The notes beneath the pieces were generated by a model, which worked only from the letters and a program-made list of their open reading frames with translations, was not told the origin of the DNA and ran no database searches. The translations under genes and the position numbers were made by a program. Positions 7,196 to 16,817 of a stretch of 51,654 bases of DNA are shown piece by piece. How positions within the stretch are numbered: position 1 is the first letter of the stretch; each line of letters starts with the position of its first letter. Source of the stretch: UMGS1279 sp045536815 (GTDB taxonomy: Bacteria; Bacillota; Clostridia; Oscillospirales; Acutalibacteraceae); assembly GCA_045536815.1 (NCBI GenBank), contig JAZSOH010000005.1, positions 1 through 51,654 of the forward strand. Reading direction: 5' to 3'.

Positions 7196-8221
7196 TTATA
7201 TAAGTTCGTTTAGTTTGTCTATATCTTCTTCTTTTGTCGCCCAGCTTGTTGCAAAGCGTACAACAGTGTTATTATCATCATACTTTTCCCAAAAAGAATA
7301 TTTAACCTTATCCTTTATATCGGCAAGTTTTTTATTATCCATAATAATAAACTGTTGGTTAGTTGGGGAATTTATATAAAACTTATAGCCTTTATCTGCA
7401 AAAATCTTTTTAAGCTTTTCGGCAAGTAAAATTGCATGGCGGCTTATTTCAAAATAAAGCTCGTCGGTAAAAAGCGTATCAAACTGAATTCCAAGAAGCC
7501 TACCCTTAGCAAGAAGAGCACCGTGTTGCTTGGTTGTTGTAACAAACTGTTTTGGTATAGCACCCTTAGTAAAAACCAGTGCTTCGCCGCAAAGTGCACC
7601 GACCTTAGTGCCACCAATGTAAAATACGTCGGTAAGCTTTGTAATGTCCTTTAAGGTGAGGTCGGTGTTTAGGCTCATAAGCCCATAGCCCAGTCTCGCA
7701 CCGTCAAGGAAAAGGGGAATATCATATTCTTTACAGATATCCGAAATATCTTTAAGCTCTTTCTTAGTGTACAAGGTGCCATATTCGGTGGGGTGAGAAA
7801 TGTAAACCATACCGGGAAAAACCATATGGTCGTGACTATCGTCGCCATAGAAAATTTCCATATACTCTTTAAGGTCTTTAGCGGAAATTTTGCCTTCGTA
7901 GTGGGGAAGAGCCAAAACCTTATGCCCCGAATATTCAATGGCGCCTGATTCGTGAGCGTTAATGTGGCCTGTAGCCGCAGAAACAACACCCTCAAAATTT
8001 TTAAGCATAGAGGCAATTACAAGTTGATTGGTTTGCGTTCCGCCGACTAAAAACCTAACTTCTGCCTTTTTTGAGCCGCAGGCCTTTTTGATTTTTTCTT
8101 TGGCACTTTCACAGTAAGCGTCATTTCCATAACCTGAATGCTTTTCAAAATTGGTTTCGATTAGTTTTTCTAAAATTTTCGGGTGCGCACCTTCTATGTA
8201 ATCACTTTCAAAATAAAGCAT
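7196..8221 (-). CDS. Low-specificity L-threonine aldolase family PLP enzyme
   Basis: The 341-aa protein is a fold-type I PLP enzyme of the threonine aldolase/beta-eliminating lyase family, which splits L-threonine or allo-threonine to glycine and acetaldehyde. The Schiff-base lysine is K206 in GGTKVG, the PLP-ring Asp is D173 in FLDGARLG, and the stacking His is H90. Length is typical. AAGGAG precedes the ATG. It is the last gene of a DUF1015-galE-aldolase group with gaps of 17 and 30 bp. Confidence 0.85.
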   Translation of the reverse strand: MLYFESDYIEGAHPKILEKLIETNFEKHSGYGNDAYCESAKEKIKKACGSKKAEVRFLVGGTQTNQLVIASMLKNFEGVVSAATGHINAHESGAIEYSGHKVLALPHYEGKISAKDLKEYMEIFYGDDSHDHMVFPGMVYISHPTEYGTLYTKKELKDISDICKEYDIPLFLDGARLGYGLMSLNTDLTLKDITKLTDVFYIGGTKVGALCGEALVFTKGAIPKQFVTTTKQHGALLAKGRLLGIQFDTLFTDELYFEISRHAILLAEKLKKIFADKGYKFYINSPTNQQFIIMDNKKLADIKDKVKYSFWEKYDDNNTVVRFATSWATKEEDIDKLNELI

Positions 8222-8251
8222 TATAAAAACTCCTTATACTAGTTTTTATGT

Positions 8252-9265
8252 TTAATCATCATAACCGTTTGGATTATTTTTCTGCCAGCGCCAACTATCT
8301 TCGCACATGCGGTTAACATCAAACTTTGCCTTCCAACCAAGAAGCTTTTCGGCTTTTGATGCATTGGCGTAAACTTCACCTAAATCGCCGGGACGTCTTG
8401 GGTCAATAACGAAAGGAACAGGGGTGCTTGAAGCCTTTTCAAAAGCATTTTTAAGCTCTAAAACGCTTGTGCCTTTACCAGTTCCAAGGTTAATAGCTTC
8501 ACAGCCTTTATTTTCGTGTACCCATTTAAGAGCTTTAGCGTGGCCTTTTGCAAGGTCTACAACGTGAATATAGTCTCTAACACCTGTACCGTCGGGTGTG
8601 TCATAGTCATCTCCAAAAACGTGAAGCTTCTCAAGTTTGCCAACCGCAACCTGAGAAATATAAGGCATAAGGTTATTGGGGATACCTTTCGGGTCTTCAC
8701 CAATAGTTCCGCTTTCGTGTGCGCCAATGGGGTTAAAATAGCGAAGAAGAGCAATGCTCCAATTATTATCGCTAATAAAAAGGTCTCTCAAAATATGCTC
8801 AATGAAAAGCTTTGTTCTGCCGTAAGGGTTTGTAGCGCCTGTTGGCATATCCTCTGTAAGAGGAACGGTATTGCCCTCGCCGTAAACCGTAGCAGAGCTT
8901 GAAAAAACAATTCTCTTAACGCCGTGGCGACGCATAACCTTGCAAAGTGAAAGTGTGCTTAAAATGTTGTTGTCATAATATTCAATTGGCTTTTGAACGC
9001 TTTCGCCAACCGCTTTGAGTCCCGCAAAATGAATTGCAGAATCAATATCGTTTTCGCTAAAGATTTTTTCTAAAGCCTCTTCATCGCAAACATCGTTCTC
9101 ATAGAATTTTATTTCTTTTCCAACGATTTTTTCAACCCTTTTAATAGAGGTGATTTTACTATTGGAAAGATTATCTACAACAATGGGGTCAAACCCTGCG
9201 TTTATAAGCGAAATAAGTGTGTGGCTGCCTATATAACCGGCGCCGCCTGTAACTAAAACTGACAT
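8252..9265 (-). CDS. galE: UDP-glucose 4-epimerase
   Basis: The 337-aa protein is a short-chain dehydrogenase-type epimerase interconverting UDP-glucose and UDP-galactose with bound NAD. The Rossmann GGAGYIGSH (7-15), the catalytic SSS (122-124), Y148 and K152 of YGRTK, and the family-specific YFNPIGAH segment are all present. Length is the standard GalE size. It supplies galactosyl donors for surface polysaccharides, possibly including those made by the cluster at 47-51 kb. It lies between DUF1015 and the aldolase gene on one strand. Confidence 0.93.
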   Translation of the reverse strand: MSVLVTGGAGYIGSHTLISLINAGFDPIVVDNLSNSKITSIKRVEKIVGKEIKFYENDVCDEEALEKIFSENDIDSAIHFAGLKAVGESVQKPIEYYDNNILSTLSLCKVMRRHGVKRIVFSSSATVYGEGNTVPLTEDMPTGATNPYGRTKLFIEHILRDLFISDNNWSIALLRYFNPIGAHESGTIGEDPKGIPNNLMPYISQVAVGKLEKLHVFGDDYDTPDGTGVRDYIHVVDLAKGHAKALKWVHENKGCEAINLGTGKGTSVLELKNAFEKASSTPVPFVIDPRRPGDLGEVYANASKAEKLLGWKAKFDVNRMCEDSWRWQKNNPNGYDD

Positions 9266-9282
9266 TTGAATTTCTCCCTTAA

Positions 9283-10545
9283 CTATTTAATTTTATTCAT
9301 TACAAGTCCTGTAATGAGTTTTGGATAAAAGTATGTAGATTTTTGTGGCATTTTTTGTCCTGCGCTGCCAACCTCAATAATTTGAGAAACACGTGTTGGA
9401 TTAAGTATAAAGGCACAGTTGGCGCCACTATTTGTTTTTTCTATAGCCTCAGATACATCTCTTGTGTATTTTAGGTTAATTTGTTTTGCCAAATTTTCTT
9501 TATCAATGCCTAAAATCTCCTCTAATACAAGGCTATGAAGCACAGAAACATCTAAAGACCTAAGTGTTGGATGAAGATTTGGCAAAAGCTCTATAAGTGA
9601 AGTAGGGTCTTTAAGGGTTAAAAGGAAAAACCTTTCTTCGCAGTAAAAACCAAAAGAAATGTTGCCGTTTTCATACTCTTTTTTCAAATTTCTTTCAAGA
9701 CTTTCTGCCGAGGTAACCTCGCCAACATAAAAATATTCACTGCATTTTGATAAAAGGTCTTTCATATCAAAGCTTTCAAGAGAATGAACAATTCTATGAG
9801 TTGGAAAAACAACAAGACCATCACATTCAGCAGGGACAAGCATCATCATAATATATTCACTGGCACTGTCTTCGCCTGTACCTTGTTTACGCATTGTATC
9901 TCTATAACGTAGACCTGTCTCGTACCTATGGTGCCCGTCGGCAATATAAAGGGCTTTGTCGCTAAAAAGCTTGGTGATTTCGGTAGTATCTGTGGTTTTC
10001 CAAAGCTTGTGGGTTACGCCCTCGTTATCCGTGAAGCAGTGAATAGGTTCGCCATTACTGGCTAAATCAATTTTTTCTGAAATTTTCTTGTCGCCATCTT
10101 CAAAAAGACAATAAACCTGAGAAAAGTTGCAAGAGGTCGCCATCATAAGATTAAATCGGTCTTCTTTTGCGGCAGAAAGGGTGTTTTCGTGGGGAATAAC
10201 AACCCCTTCTTCAAAGTTTGTTAGCTTGGTACGGCCGATAATACCTTTTAGCTTATAATTTTGGCCGTCAACCTCAAAATCCTCTTCGTATATGTAAAAA
10301 CAGTCTTCGGTGTCCTGCTTTAAAATTCCGCCTTCTTCAAAATCGTTTAAAGTTTTAGCGGCAAAGCAGTAGACATCCTCACCTTCCCTTGGAAGCTCAA
10401 GCCTAATAACATTATATGGATTAGTTTTAAGAAAGTTTTTCCTTTCTTCATCGCTTATTATATCATAAGGCGGGCAAACAAGTTCTTTTATATTGCCCGA
10501 AGTTTCTGCGTATCTAAGGGCTTTAAAGGGCTTAAAAACAGCCAC
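9283..10545 (-). CDS. DUF1015 family protein
   Basis: The 420-aa protein matches the DUF1015 family: N-terminal FKPFKALRY and CPPYDIIS motifs, then FYIYEEDF, the central HENTLSAAKEDR motif, and ADGHHRYETGLRYR. The family is widespread in anaerobes and often sits near amino-acid metabolism genes. Some members have been linked to serine metabolism, but I would not assign an activity here. I chose the GTG at 10545 because AAAGGAG lies 9-10 nt upstream. An in-frame ATG 27 nt earlier lacks a ribosome binding site. It is the first gene of the galE operon. Confidence 0.8.
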   Translation of the reverse strand: MAVFKPFKALRYAETSGNIKELVCPPYDIISDEERKNFLKTNPYNVIRLELPREGEDVYCFAAKTLNDFEEGGILKQDTEDCFYIYEEDFEVDGQNYKLKGIIGRTKLTNFEEGVVIPHENTLSAAKEDRFNLMMATSCNFSQVYCLFEDGDKKISEKIDLASNGEPIHCFTDNEGVTHKLWKTTDTTEITKLFSDKALYIADGHHRYETGLRYRDTMRKQGTGEDSASEYIMMMLVPAECDGLVVFPTHRIVHSLESFDMKDLLSKCSEYFYVGEVTSAESLERNLKKEYENGNISFGFYCEERFFLLTLKDPTSLIELLPNLHPTLRSLDVSVLHSLVLEEILGIDKENLAKQINLKYTRDVSEAIEKTNSGANCAFILNPTRVSQIIEVGSAGQKMPQKSTYFYPKLITGLVMNKIK

Positions 10546-10691
10546 TAATATCAACTCCTTTACAAAAAACAAATTTCTAAACTTTATTTTACAATGATTT
10601 CCTCTTTAAGTCAACGATTTAGGTAATATTTTTTGACAAAAAATCATAAAAATATTATGTACAACCTATAAGCAAAAAAACGGAGGAAAAA

Positions 10692-11669
10692 ATGAAAAAC
10701 GGATATTTAAGTATTATAGTTATATTAGCGCTCTCATTACTGCTTATGCCGCTTTTGGCAAAAACGGACAAGGTTCAAAATAATAAAGTAACTTCGTCAG
10801 ATGTTTCATCTAATTCTAATGAGCTAAAAGGCGACTTGGTTTCGGTTTATATCAAAGAAGAAAAGAAGGTTGTTAGCGTACCGATAGAGGAATATATTTG
10901 CGGCACAGTGGCGGCCGAGATGCCGGCTGTTTATGAGAAGGAGGCGCTAAAGGCACAGGCCGTTTGCGCGTATACATATCTTTGCAAAAAAAGGGAAAGC
11001 AAAAAGGCAAGTGACGAATATGACATAACCGATGATTTTAAAACCGACCAAGCATATATAAATGAGCAAACCCGAAAGGACAGATGGGGTGAAAAGTACG
11101 ATGTTTATGAGCAGAAAATCTTAGAAGCGGTTAGGGAAATTAAAGATAAAATTATTACCTACGACGGAAAGATAATTTTCGCGGCATATCATGCAATATC
11201 TTCGGGAAAAACAGAAGATGCAAAGAATGTTTGGGGCGGAGAATATCCATACCTTAAAGCCGTTTCCAGCGAGGGCGATTTACTTCATAAGGATTATCTT
11301 AGCGAAAAAACGGTTACTGAAACGAAGTTTAAAGAAGCTTTTGCTAATAAAGATGTTGAGTTTTCAGAAAATGCCAAAGAATATATAGGTGATATTCAAA
11401 AAAGTGAAAGCGGCACAGTGCTTAAAATTTTCATTTGCGGCAAAGAGTTTTCGGGAAGTGAAATAAGAGAGCTTTTTGACCTTCGTTCCTCGAATTTTGA
11501 TATAAAATTTATAGAAAACAGCGGCTTTACTTTTTCTGTAAAGGGGTATGGGCACGGGGTAGGAATGAGCCAAAACGGAGCAAACTATTTGGCGCAAAGT
11601 GGAAAAAATTTTGAAGAAATAATATGCCATTATTATAGCGGTGTTAAAATAGAAAGTTATAGTAAATAA
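10692..11669 (+). CDS. spoIID: Stage II sporulation protein D (lytic transglycosylase)
   Basis: The 325-aa protein has an N-terminal membrane anchor (about 5-23) and the SpoIID/LytB domain, including VPIEEYICGTVAAEMPA and the C-terminal GYGHGVGMSQNGA signature (about 287-298). SpoIID cleaves septal peptidoglycan in the mother cell during engulfment, together with SpoIIP and SpoIIM. Its presence argues for an endospore-forming lineage. CGGAGG precedes the ATG. The gene is alone between the divergent DUF1015 operon and its own terminator. Only a weak promoter (TTGACA at 10633 with TATGTA) is visible, and I cannot confirm a sigma-E site. Confidence 0.9.
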   Translation: MKNGYLSIIVILALSLLLMPLLAKTDKVQNNKVTSSDVSSNSNELKGDLVSVYIKEEKKVVSVPIEEYICGTVAAEMPAVYEKEALKAQAVCAYTYLCKKRESKKASDEYDITDDFKTDQAYINEQTRKDRWGEKYDVYEQKILEAVREIKDKIITYDGKIIFAAYHAISSGKTEDAKNVWGGEYPYLKAVSSEGDLLHKDYLSEKTVTETKFKEAFANKDVEFSENAKEYIGDIQKSESGTVLKIFICGKEFSGSEIRELFDLRSSNFDIKFIENSGFTFSVKGYGHGVGMSQNGANYLAQSGKNFEEIICHYYSGVKIESYSK

Positions 11670-11679
11670 AAACGAAATA

Positions 11680-11740
11680 GCCTTTTTGCAAACCTTTGAG
11701 TTAATTTGAATTTTTAAGGAGAGCAAAAAGGCCTTTTTTT
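11680..11740 (+). terminator. Terminator after spoIID
   Basis: GCCTTTTTGC (11680-11689) pairs with GCAAAAAGGC (11723-11732), followed by seven T. The loop is long (33 nt) and holds a small CCTT/AAGG inner stem. Confidence 0.7.
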
Positions 11741-11751
11741 GTCAAAAAATA

Positions 11752-11781
11752 TTGACTAAAGGGACTATATAATGTTATAAT
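11752..11781 (+). promoter_or_regulatory. Promoter of yigZ
   Basis: TTGACT (11752-11757), 18-nt spacer, TATAAT (11776-11781), about 50 nt ahead of the yigZ start. Confidence 0.65.
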
Positions 11782-11832
11782 AGATTGAATATTTATATAT
11801 TAAATAATATATAGGCGAAAAGAGGTGCGACC

Positions 11833-12453
11833 TTGAAAGGATATAAGACCGTTAAAAATCAGTGTTCTGCCGAAATTACTGTAAAAAGGTCGCGTTTTAT
11901 AGCAACTATTTGCCCTTGTAAAAATGAAGAAGAGGCTGTGGCGTTTATAAATTCGCTTAGAAAAAAGTATTGGGACGCTACCCATAATGTTTATGCATTC
12001 GTGGTAAGGGAAAATAACGTTAAACGCTTTTCTGATGACGGCGAGCCGCACTCTACTGCAGGGCTTCCTGTTATGGAGGCTATCGAACATTTTGGCGTGA
12101 CTGATGTTGCGGTGGTTGTTACAAGGTATTTTGGCGGAGTTTTGCTTGGTACAGGTGGGCTTGTCAGAGCATACTCAGATGCGGCAAATGCAGCTTTGAA
12201 TGCCGCCGAGGTGGTTACCTTTTTACCTGCGAAAAAATTTAGGACAACATTTGCTTATGGTGATTTTGACCTGCTTAATAAAACACTTATTTCTTTGGGT
12301 GCTCAAATTTTAGAGTCGGATTTTAAAGAAGATATTTCACTTTGCGCCATTATTCCGGAAGAAAAGTTTGAAGCTTTAAATGAAAAATGTACCGATATTT
12401 TTTGCGGAAGAATTGTTTTTAACGATATCCAAGAAATTTTTTCGGGTTTTTGA
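11833..12453 (+). CDS. yigZ: YigZ/IMPACT family protein
   Basis: The 206-aa protein has the N-terminal IMPACT domain (about 15-120) with KRSRFIA, DDGEPHSTAGLP and VTRYFGGVLLGTGGLVRAY motifs, then a ferredoxin-like DUF1949 domain (about 140-200). The family (YigZ/YvyE) is conserved from bacteria to eukaryotes. The eukaryotic members bind ribosome-associated Gcn1, and the bacterial role is uncertain. The start is a TTG at 11833, 4-5 nt after GAGGTGCGA. It lies upstream of dgt in the same orientation. Confidence 0.88.
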   Translation: MKGYKTVKNQCSAEITVKRSRFIATICPCKNEEEAVAFINSLRKKYWDATHNVYAFVVRENNVKRFSDDGEPHSTAGLPVMEAIEHFGVTDVAVVVTRYFGGVLLGTGGLVRAYSDAANAALNAAEVVTFLPAKKFRTTFAYGDFDLLNKTLISLGAQILESDFKEDISLCAIIPEEKFEALNEKCTDIFCGRIVFNDIQEIFSGF

Positions 12454-12525
12454 TAAAAAAATAAAGGTGTAAAAGACTTTTTGTCTAATAATATACTATA
12501 TAAGTTTTTAAAGGCGGTGTACCGT

Positions 12526-13533
12526 TTGGATAGTATTAGAAAACTTACCGAAGAAATTGAAAAACAAACATTATCTGAAAGAGCGGTTCTAAGCGTAAAC
12601 ACAAAGGGTAGAGCTATCTACGAAGAACCGTGCAATTTGCGTACCGTTTTTCAAAGGGATAGAGACCGCATAATTCACTCTAAGTCTTTTAGAAGGCTTA
12701 AGCATAAAACTCAGGTTTTTTTAGCGCCTGAGTCGGACCATTATAGAACAAGGCTTACCCATACACTTGAGGTGTCTCAAATAGCGAGGACTATTGCCAG
12801 GTCGCTTAGACTTAATGAAGATTTAACCGAGGCTATAGCCCTTGGTCACGATTTGGGGCATACACCCTTTGGTCATGCGGGCGAGAGGGCGCTTAATGAT
12901 ATTTATCCCGGTGGATTTCGTCACTATGAGCAAAGCGCAAGGGTCTGTACAACCATTGAAAAAGATTTTGAAGGTCTTAACCTTACATACGAGGTTTTAG
13001 ATGGGATTTTAAATCACACAAAGGGCGATTTGCCATCCACTTTAGAGGGGCAAATTGTTAGAATTTCAGATAAAATTGCATATATTAATCACGATATAGA
13101 TGATGCTGTCAGGGCGGGAATAATCAGCGAAGCCGACATAGATAAAGATGTTTCTATAGTGCTTGGTGCAAATAAAAGCGAACGAATTGACACAATGGTT
13201 AAATCGGTTATAGAAAGCAGTACAGATATTATTCAGATGGACGCTCTTACTCTTTCGGCGTTTGACAGGCTTCACGACTTTTTGTTTGAAAGGGTGTATA
13301 CAAACCCTGTAGCTAAAGGTGAAGAAAGCAAGGTTTATGGTATTGTTTGCGGTATTTATAAATACATTTTAGCCCACCCAAACCATCTTCCAGAGGAATA
13401 TTCGGTTATTGTAGAAAAAGAAGGGTTCGAAAGGGCTATCACCGATTACATAGCGGGTATGACCGACCGCTTTGCAATAGAAATTTATGAGGACTTTTAT
13501 GTTCCTAAATCCTGGGCACAGGAGAATAGATAG
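12526..13533 (+). CDS. dgt: Deoxyguanosinetriphosphate triphosphohydrolase-like HD protein
   Basis: The 335-aa protein is a dGTPase-family HD-domain hydrolase that releases triphosphate from dNTPs. The metal ligands H79 (RLTHTLEVSQ), HD at 108-109 (LGHDLGHTPFGHAGE) and the N-terminal RVFQRDRDRIIHSKSFRRL-like region are present. The start is a TTG at 12526, placed by the AAGGCGGTG ribosome binding site. A TTG 45 nt upstream is possible but its spacing is poor. It lies just ahead of dnaG, a common arrangement in Clostridia, linking nucleotide pools and replication. Confidence 0.9.
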   Translation: MDSIRKLTEEIEKQTLSERAVLSVNTKGRAIYEEPCNLRTVFQRDRDRIIHSKSFRRLKHKTQVFLAPESDHYRTRLTHTLEVSQIARTIARSLRLNEDLTEAIALGHDLGHTPFGHAGERALNDIYPGGFRHYEQSARVCTTIEKDFEGLNLTYEVLDGILNHTKGDLPSTLEGQIVRISDKIAYINHDIDDAVRAGIISEADIDKDVSIVLGANKSERIDTMVKSVIESSTDIIQMDALTLSAFDRLHDFLFERVYTNPVAKGEESKVYGIVCGIYKYILAHPNHLPEEYSVIVEKEGFERAITDYIAGMTDRFAIEIYEDFYVPKSWAQENR

Positions 13534-13569
13534 TTTTTTTATTATACTAAAAAGGAGGGGGAAGACCGT

Positions 13570-15342
13570 ATGAGAATTTCAGAGGAAATTATAAATGAAA
13601 TAAAGTATAAAAACCCTATTGAAGAGGTTATAGGCTCTTATGTTAATTTAAAAAGAGCGGGTAGAAATTTAAACGGTCTTTGTCCGTTCCATAATGAAAA
13701 AACACCCTCCTTTACTGTTTACCCAGACACCCAGTCGTTTTATTGTTTCGGTTGCGGCGCGGGTGGTGATGTTTTTACCTTTACAAGAAAGGCTGAAAAT
13801 TTAGATTATCTTGAGGCGGTAAAGCGACTTGCCGAGCGTTCGGGGGTTAATATTCCTGAGGGTGATTATGACGATTCTTATATAAAGCTTAAATCACGTA
13901 TTTTTGAGGTAAATCGCGAGGCGGCAAGGTTTTTTAATAAGTTCCTGTATACTGAGGGCGGAAAATGGGCGCTTGATTACCTTACAGGACGTGGCCTTAC
14001 TGTAAGCACCATTAACCATTTTGGTCTTGGTGCCGCACCTGATGAATGGGATGCTCTTTTAAAGCATTTAAAGGCAAAAGGCTTCACATTAAACGAAATG
14101 GAACAGGCTAATGTTATAACAAAAAACAGTCGAGGCGGCTATTATGACCGCTTTAGAAACAAAGCGATGTTCCCAATAATTGATATAAATGGTAAGGTTT
14201 TGGGCTTTAGTGGCAGAAGGCATCCTAATGATGATAAGGGCGGTAAGTATATAAATACTTCTGATACGCCTGTTTATAAAAAAAGCAAAACCTTGTTTGG
14301 CTTTAATTTCGCAAAAAACCATTGTAGCGAACGACTTTTGGTTGTTGAGGGTAATATGGATGTTATTTCTCTTCATCAGGCAGGGTTTGAAAATACAATA
14401 GGAACGCTTGGTACCGCTTTTACAAGCGAACAAGCAAGGCTTTTGGCAAGGTATACTAAAGAGGTTATTTTAAGCTTTGATAGTGATGCTGCAGGACAAA
14501 AAGCGGCGGTTAGGGCTATGGAGGTTTTGGGGGATAGCGGACTTAAGGTTAGAATTCTCTCAATACCCGACGGTAAGGACCCTGACGAGTTTATAAAGAA
14601 AAATGGTAGCGAAAGGTTTAAAGCGGTGCTTGACGGTGCCGTAAATGAGATAGAGTTTAGGCTTTATAAAGCGGCAGAGGGACTCGATTTAAATCAAAAT
14701 TCAGGAATGACCGAGTATTTAAACCGAGTGGCAATAAATCTTTCTGAGATTTCCGACCCTATTGCCGTTGACCTTTATTCAGGAAAGCTTGGAGAGAAGT
14801 TTGGTGTTTCCAAACAGGTTATTTTGGGCAAAATAAATGAGTTAAGGCGTAAAAAAGTACGCACTATACAGAAAAAAGAAATCAATGATATAATTAGGCC
14901 AAAGTTTAAAAGCGATGAAATTAACCCTGAAAAAATAAGGTTTATGAGGGGGGTTAAAGCGGAAGAGGAGATTTTATCCGTGTTAATGGCACACCCCGAC
15001 CTTTTTAAAAGCCTTAGAACTTTAAGCGAAGATGATTTCATTTCACCGCTTAACATAAGGGTTTGGAAGGCAGTAAGCGAATGTTATAAAACCGATAGAA
15101 AATTCGATATTTCTATTTTTGGTGATGAGTTCACACCGGGGGAAATGGGATATATTGCATCACTTCAAAACCGTGAGTTCCCGTTTATAAATCCGGTTCA
15201 AAGTCTCACCGAAGCGGTTAGCGTTTTAAGGGAAGAAAAAGCAAAAAAGCTTTCGGCGAGCGTCGGTGATGACTCGGTCGATTGGGAAGAACAAATGAAA
15301 AAGATTATTGAAAATAAAAGGAGAAATTCAAATGGCGACTAA
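13570..15342 (+). CDS. dnaG: DNA primase
   Basis: The 590-aa protein synthesises RNA primers for replication with the DnaB helicase. The N-terminal CHC2 zinc finger has C38, H41, C59 and C62. The catalytic core follows, with a TOPRIM segment (about 255-335, LLVVEGNMDV and SFDSDAAGQKA), and a C-terminal helicase-binding region. AGGAGGGGGAAG precedes the ATG. The 3' end overlaps rpoD by 11 nt. dnaG-rpoD is the conserved core of the Firmicute macromolecular synthesis operon; rpsU is not in this place. Confidence 0.95.
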   Translation: MRISEEIINEIKYKNPIEEVIGSYVNLKRAGRNLNGLCPFHNEKTPSFTVYPDTQSFYCFGCGAGGDVFTFTRKAENLDYLEAVKRLAERSGVNIPEGDYDDSYIKLKSRIFEVNREAARFFNKFLYTEGGKWALDYLTGRGLTVSTINHFGLGAAPDEWDALLKHLKAKGFTLNEMEQANVITKNSRGGYYDRFRNKAMFPIIDINGKVLGFSGRRHPNDDKGGKYINTSDTPVYKKSKTLFGFNFAKNHCSERLLVVEGNMDVISLHQAGFENTIGTLGTAFTSEQARLLARYTKEVILSFDSDAAGQKAAVRAMEVLGDSGLKVRILSIPDGKDPDEFIKKNGSERFKAVLDGAVNEIEFRLYKAAEGLDLNQNSGMTEYLNRVAINLSEISDPIAVDLYSGKLGEKFGVSKQVILGKINELRRKKVRTIQKKEINDIIRPKFKSDEINPEKIRFMRGVKAEEEILSVLMAHPDLFKSLRTLSEDDFISPLNIRVWKAVSECYKTDRKFDISIFGDEFTPGEMGYIASLQNREFPFINPVQSLTEAVSVLREEKAKKLSASVGDDSVDWEEQMKKIIENKRRNSNGD

Positions 15343-16396
15343 GAAAAGAGAAAATAACGAGGAAATTTTAGAGGCAGAAATCGAAACCAAAGAGGAAAAA
15401 CAGGCTACGAACGAGTTTGATGATTTTGAAGCTGAACCGGAGGACCTTGCTGCTCTTTCGGCAGAGCCTCCCGTTTTGGATTTGGATTTTGATGAGCCAA
15501 CAATAGATGAACTTGCTTTAGAAGAACTTGATGCAGAAAATTTAGATGAGGATATTTCAAATATTGAAAATATTTCTCTTGACGACCCTGTTAAAGTGTA
15601 TCTTAAAGAAATTGGACGTGTTCCTCTTTTAAGCGGTAATGAGGAAATAGATTTAGCTCTTAGAATTATAGACGGTGATGATTCTGCAAAAAAACGTCTT
15701 ACAGAGGCTAACTTAAGGCTTGTTGTTAGTATAGCTAAAAAATATGTTGGTAGAGGTATGCACTTTTTAGACCTTATTCAAGAGGGTAATGTGGGCCTTA
15801 TTAAAGCGGTTGAAAAGTTTGACCATACAAAAGGATTTAAATTTTCTACCTATGCTACTTGGTGGATTAGACAAGCTATTACTCGTGCAATTGCCGACCA
15901 GGCACGTACAATTCGTATCCCTGTTCATATGGTTGAGACTATCAATCGTCTTAAAAAGGTTCAAAGCCAGCTTCTTCACGAAAACGGTCAAGAACCAACA
16001 GAAGATATGATTGCAGAGAGAATGGAACTTTCGGTTGAAAGGGTACGCGAAATTATGAGAGTAGCACAAGAGCCTGTTTCAATGGAAACTCCTATCGGTC
16101 CTGAGGAGGACAGTCGCCTTATGGACTTCATAAGAGATGAAGAGGCTTTGGCTCCCGACGATGCTGCGCTTAAAACAATCACTAATGAAGATATCGATGC
16201 AGTTCTTCACACCCTTAACGAAAGGGAAGAAGCGGTTATAAGACTACGCTTTGGCCTTCAAGACGGAAGATGCCATACTTTAGAAGAGGTTGGCAGCGAA
16301 TTTAATGTTACAAGGGAAAGAATTCGTCAAATTGAGGCTAAAGCACTTAGAAAATTACGCCACCCAGTTCGCAGTAACAGATTTAGGGATAGGTAA
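15332..16396 (+). CDS. rpoD: RNA polymerase primary sigma factor (sigma-A)
   Basis: The 354-aa sigma factor has an acidic N-terminus (1-80), region 1.2 (DPVKVYLKEIGRVPLL), region 2 with NLRLVVSIAKKY and YATWWIRQAI (-10 recognition), region 3, and region 4 with the VTRERIRQIEAKALRKLRH helix-turn-helix (-35 recognition). It directs housekeeping transcription. The ATG at 15332 lies inside the end of dnaG and follows AAAGGAGA. The many TTGACA-17-TATAAT promoters in this window fit its expected specificity. Confidence 0.96.
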   Translation: MATKKRENNEEILEAEIETKEEKQATNEFDDFEAEPEDLAALSAEPPVLDLDFDEPTIDELALEELDAENLDEDISNIENISLDDPVKVYLKEIGRVPLLSGNEEIDLALRIIDGDDSAKKRLTEANLRLVVSIAKKYVGRGMHFLDLIQEGNVGLIKAVEKFDHTKGFKFSTYATWWIRQAITRAIADQARTIRIPVHMVETINRLKKVQSQLLHENGQEPTEDMIAERMELSVERVREIMRVAQEPVSMETPIGPEEDSRLMDFIRDEEALAPDDAALKTITNEDIDAVLHTLNEREEAVIRLRFGLQDGRCHTLEEVGSEFNVTRERIRQIEAKALRKLRHPVRSNRFRDR

Positions 16397-16401
16397 TTTA
16401 T

Positions 16402-16815
16402 ATGTTTTTAAATAATGAAACTGATTATGCGGTTAGAATTGTTGCAACCCTTGCAAAGCATAGCGAGAGGGTAGATGCGGCAAAAATTGCCGAAGAAACG
16501 GGAGTTCCGCAACGTTTTGCTCTTAAAATTTTGCATAGGCTTGTGGGCGGAAATATAGTTAAGTCTTTTAAAGGCAATAAAGGTGGTTATTTACTTGCCC
16601 GTCCCGCAGAAAAAATAACTGTTTTAGAGGTTGTTGAGGAAATTTACGGACCACTAACTCTTAACAGGTGTAAACACGACGGTAACTGCGGTTGTACACA
16701 TCCAAACGGGTTTTGCGAATTTAAGGATGTGTTTTCAGATGTAACTACCTATATACGCTGTAAACTTTCGCATGTCAATTTTGCGCATAATTTACCTGAA
16801 AAAATGGGAGATTAG
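16402..16815 (+). CDS. Rrf2-family Fe-S type transcriptional regulator
   Basis: The 137-aa protein has the Rrf2 winged helix (about 1-80; NETDYAVRIVATLA, RFALKILHRLV, GNKGGYLLARP). A cysteine cluster follows at about 91-108 (C-x5-C-x-C-x6-C), with another Cys near residue 120. IscR-like members bind a [2Fe-2S] or [4Fe-4S] cluster through three such cysteines and sense iron-sulfur or redox status. It begins 5 nt after rpoD, so it is in the sigma operon, and is followed 2 nt later by the TSCPD gene. The target genes are unknown. Confidence 0.85.
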   Translation: MFLNNETDYAVRIVATLAKHSERVDAAKIAEETGVPQRFALKILHRLVGGNIVKSFKGNKGGYLLARPAEKITVLEVVEEIYGPLTLNRCKHDGNCGCTHPNGFCEFKDVFSDVTTYIRCKLSHVNFAHNLPEKMGD

Positions 16816-16817
16816 TA

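Noticed and set aside
10633..10661. Sigma-E promoter for spoIID
   Set aside because: No convincing sigma-E -10 (CATACA-T) at proper spacing. The TTGACA with TATGTA is weak, so no promoter feature is listed.
12481..12525. Longer dgt start at 12481
   Set aside because: The extra 15 residues lie before the normal family start and the spacing to AAAGGTG is too long. The TTG at 12526 has a better site.
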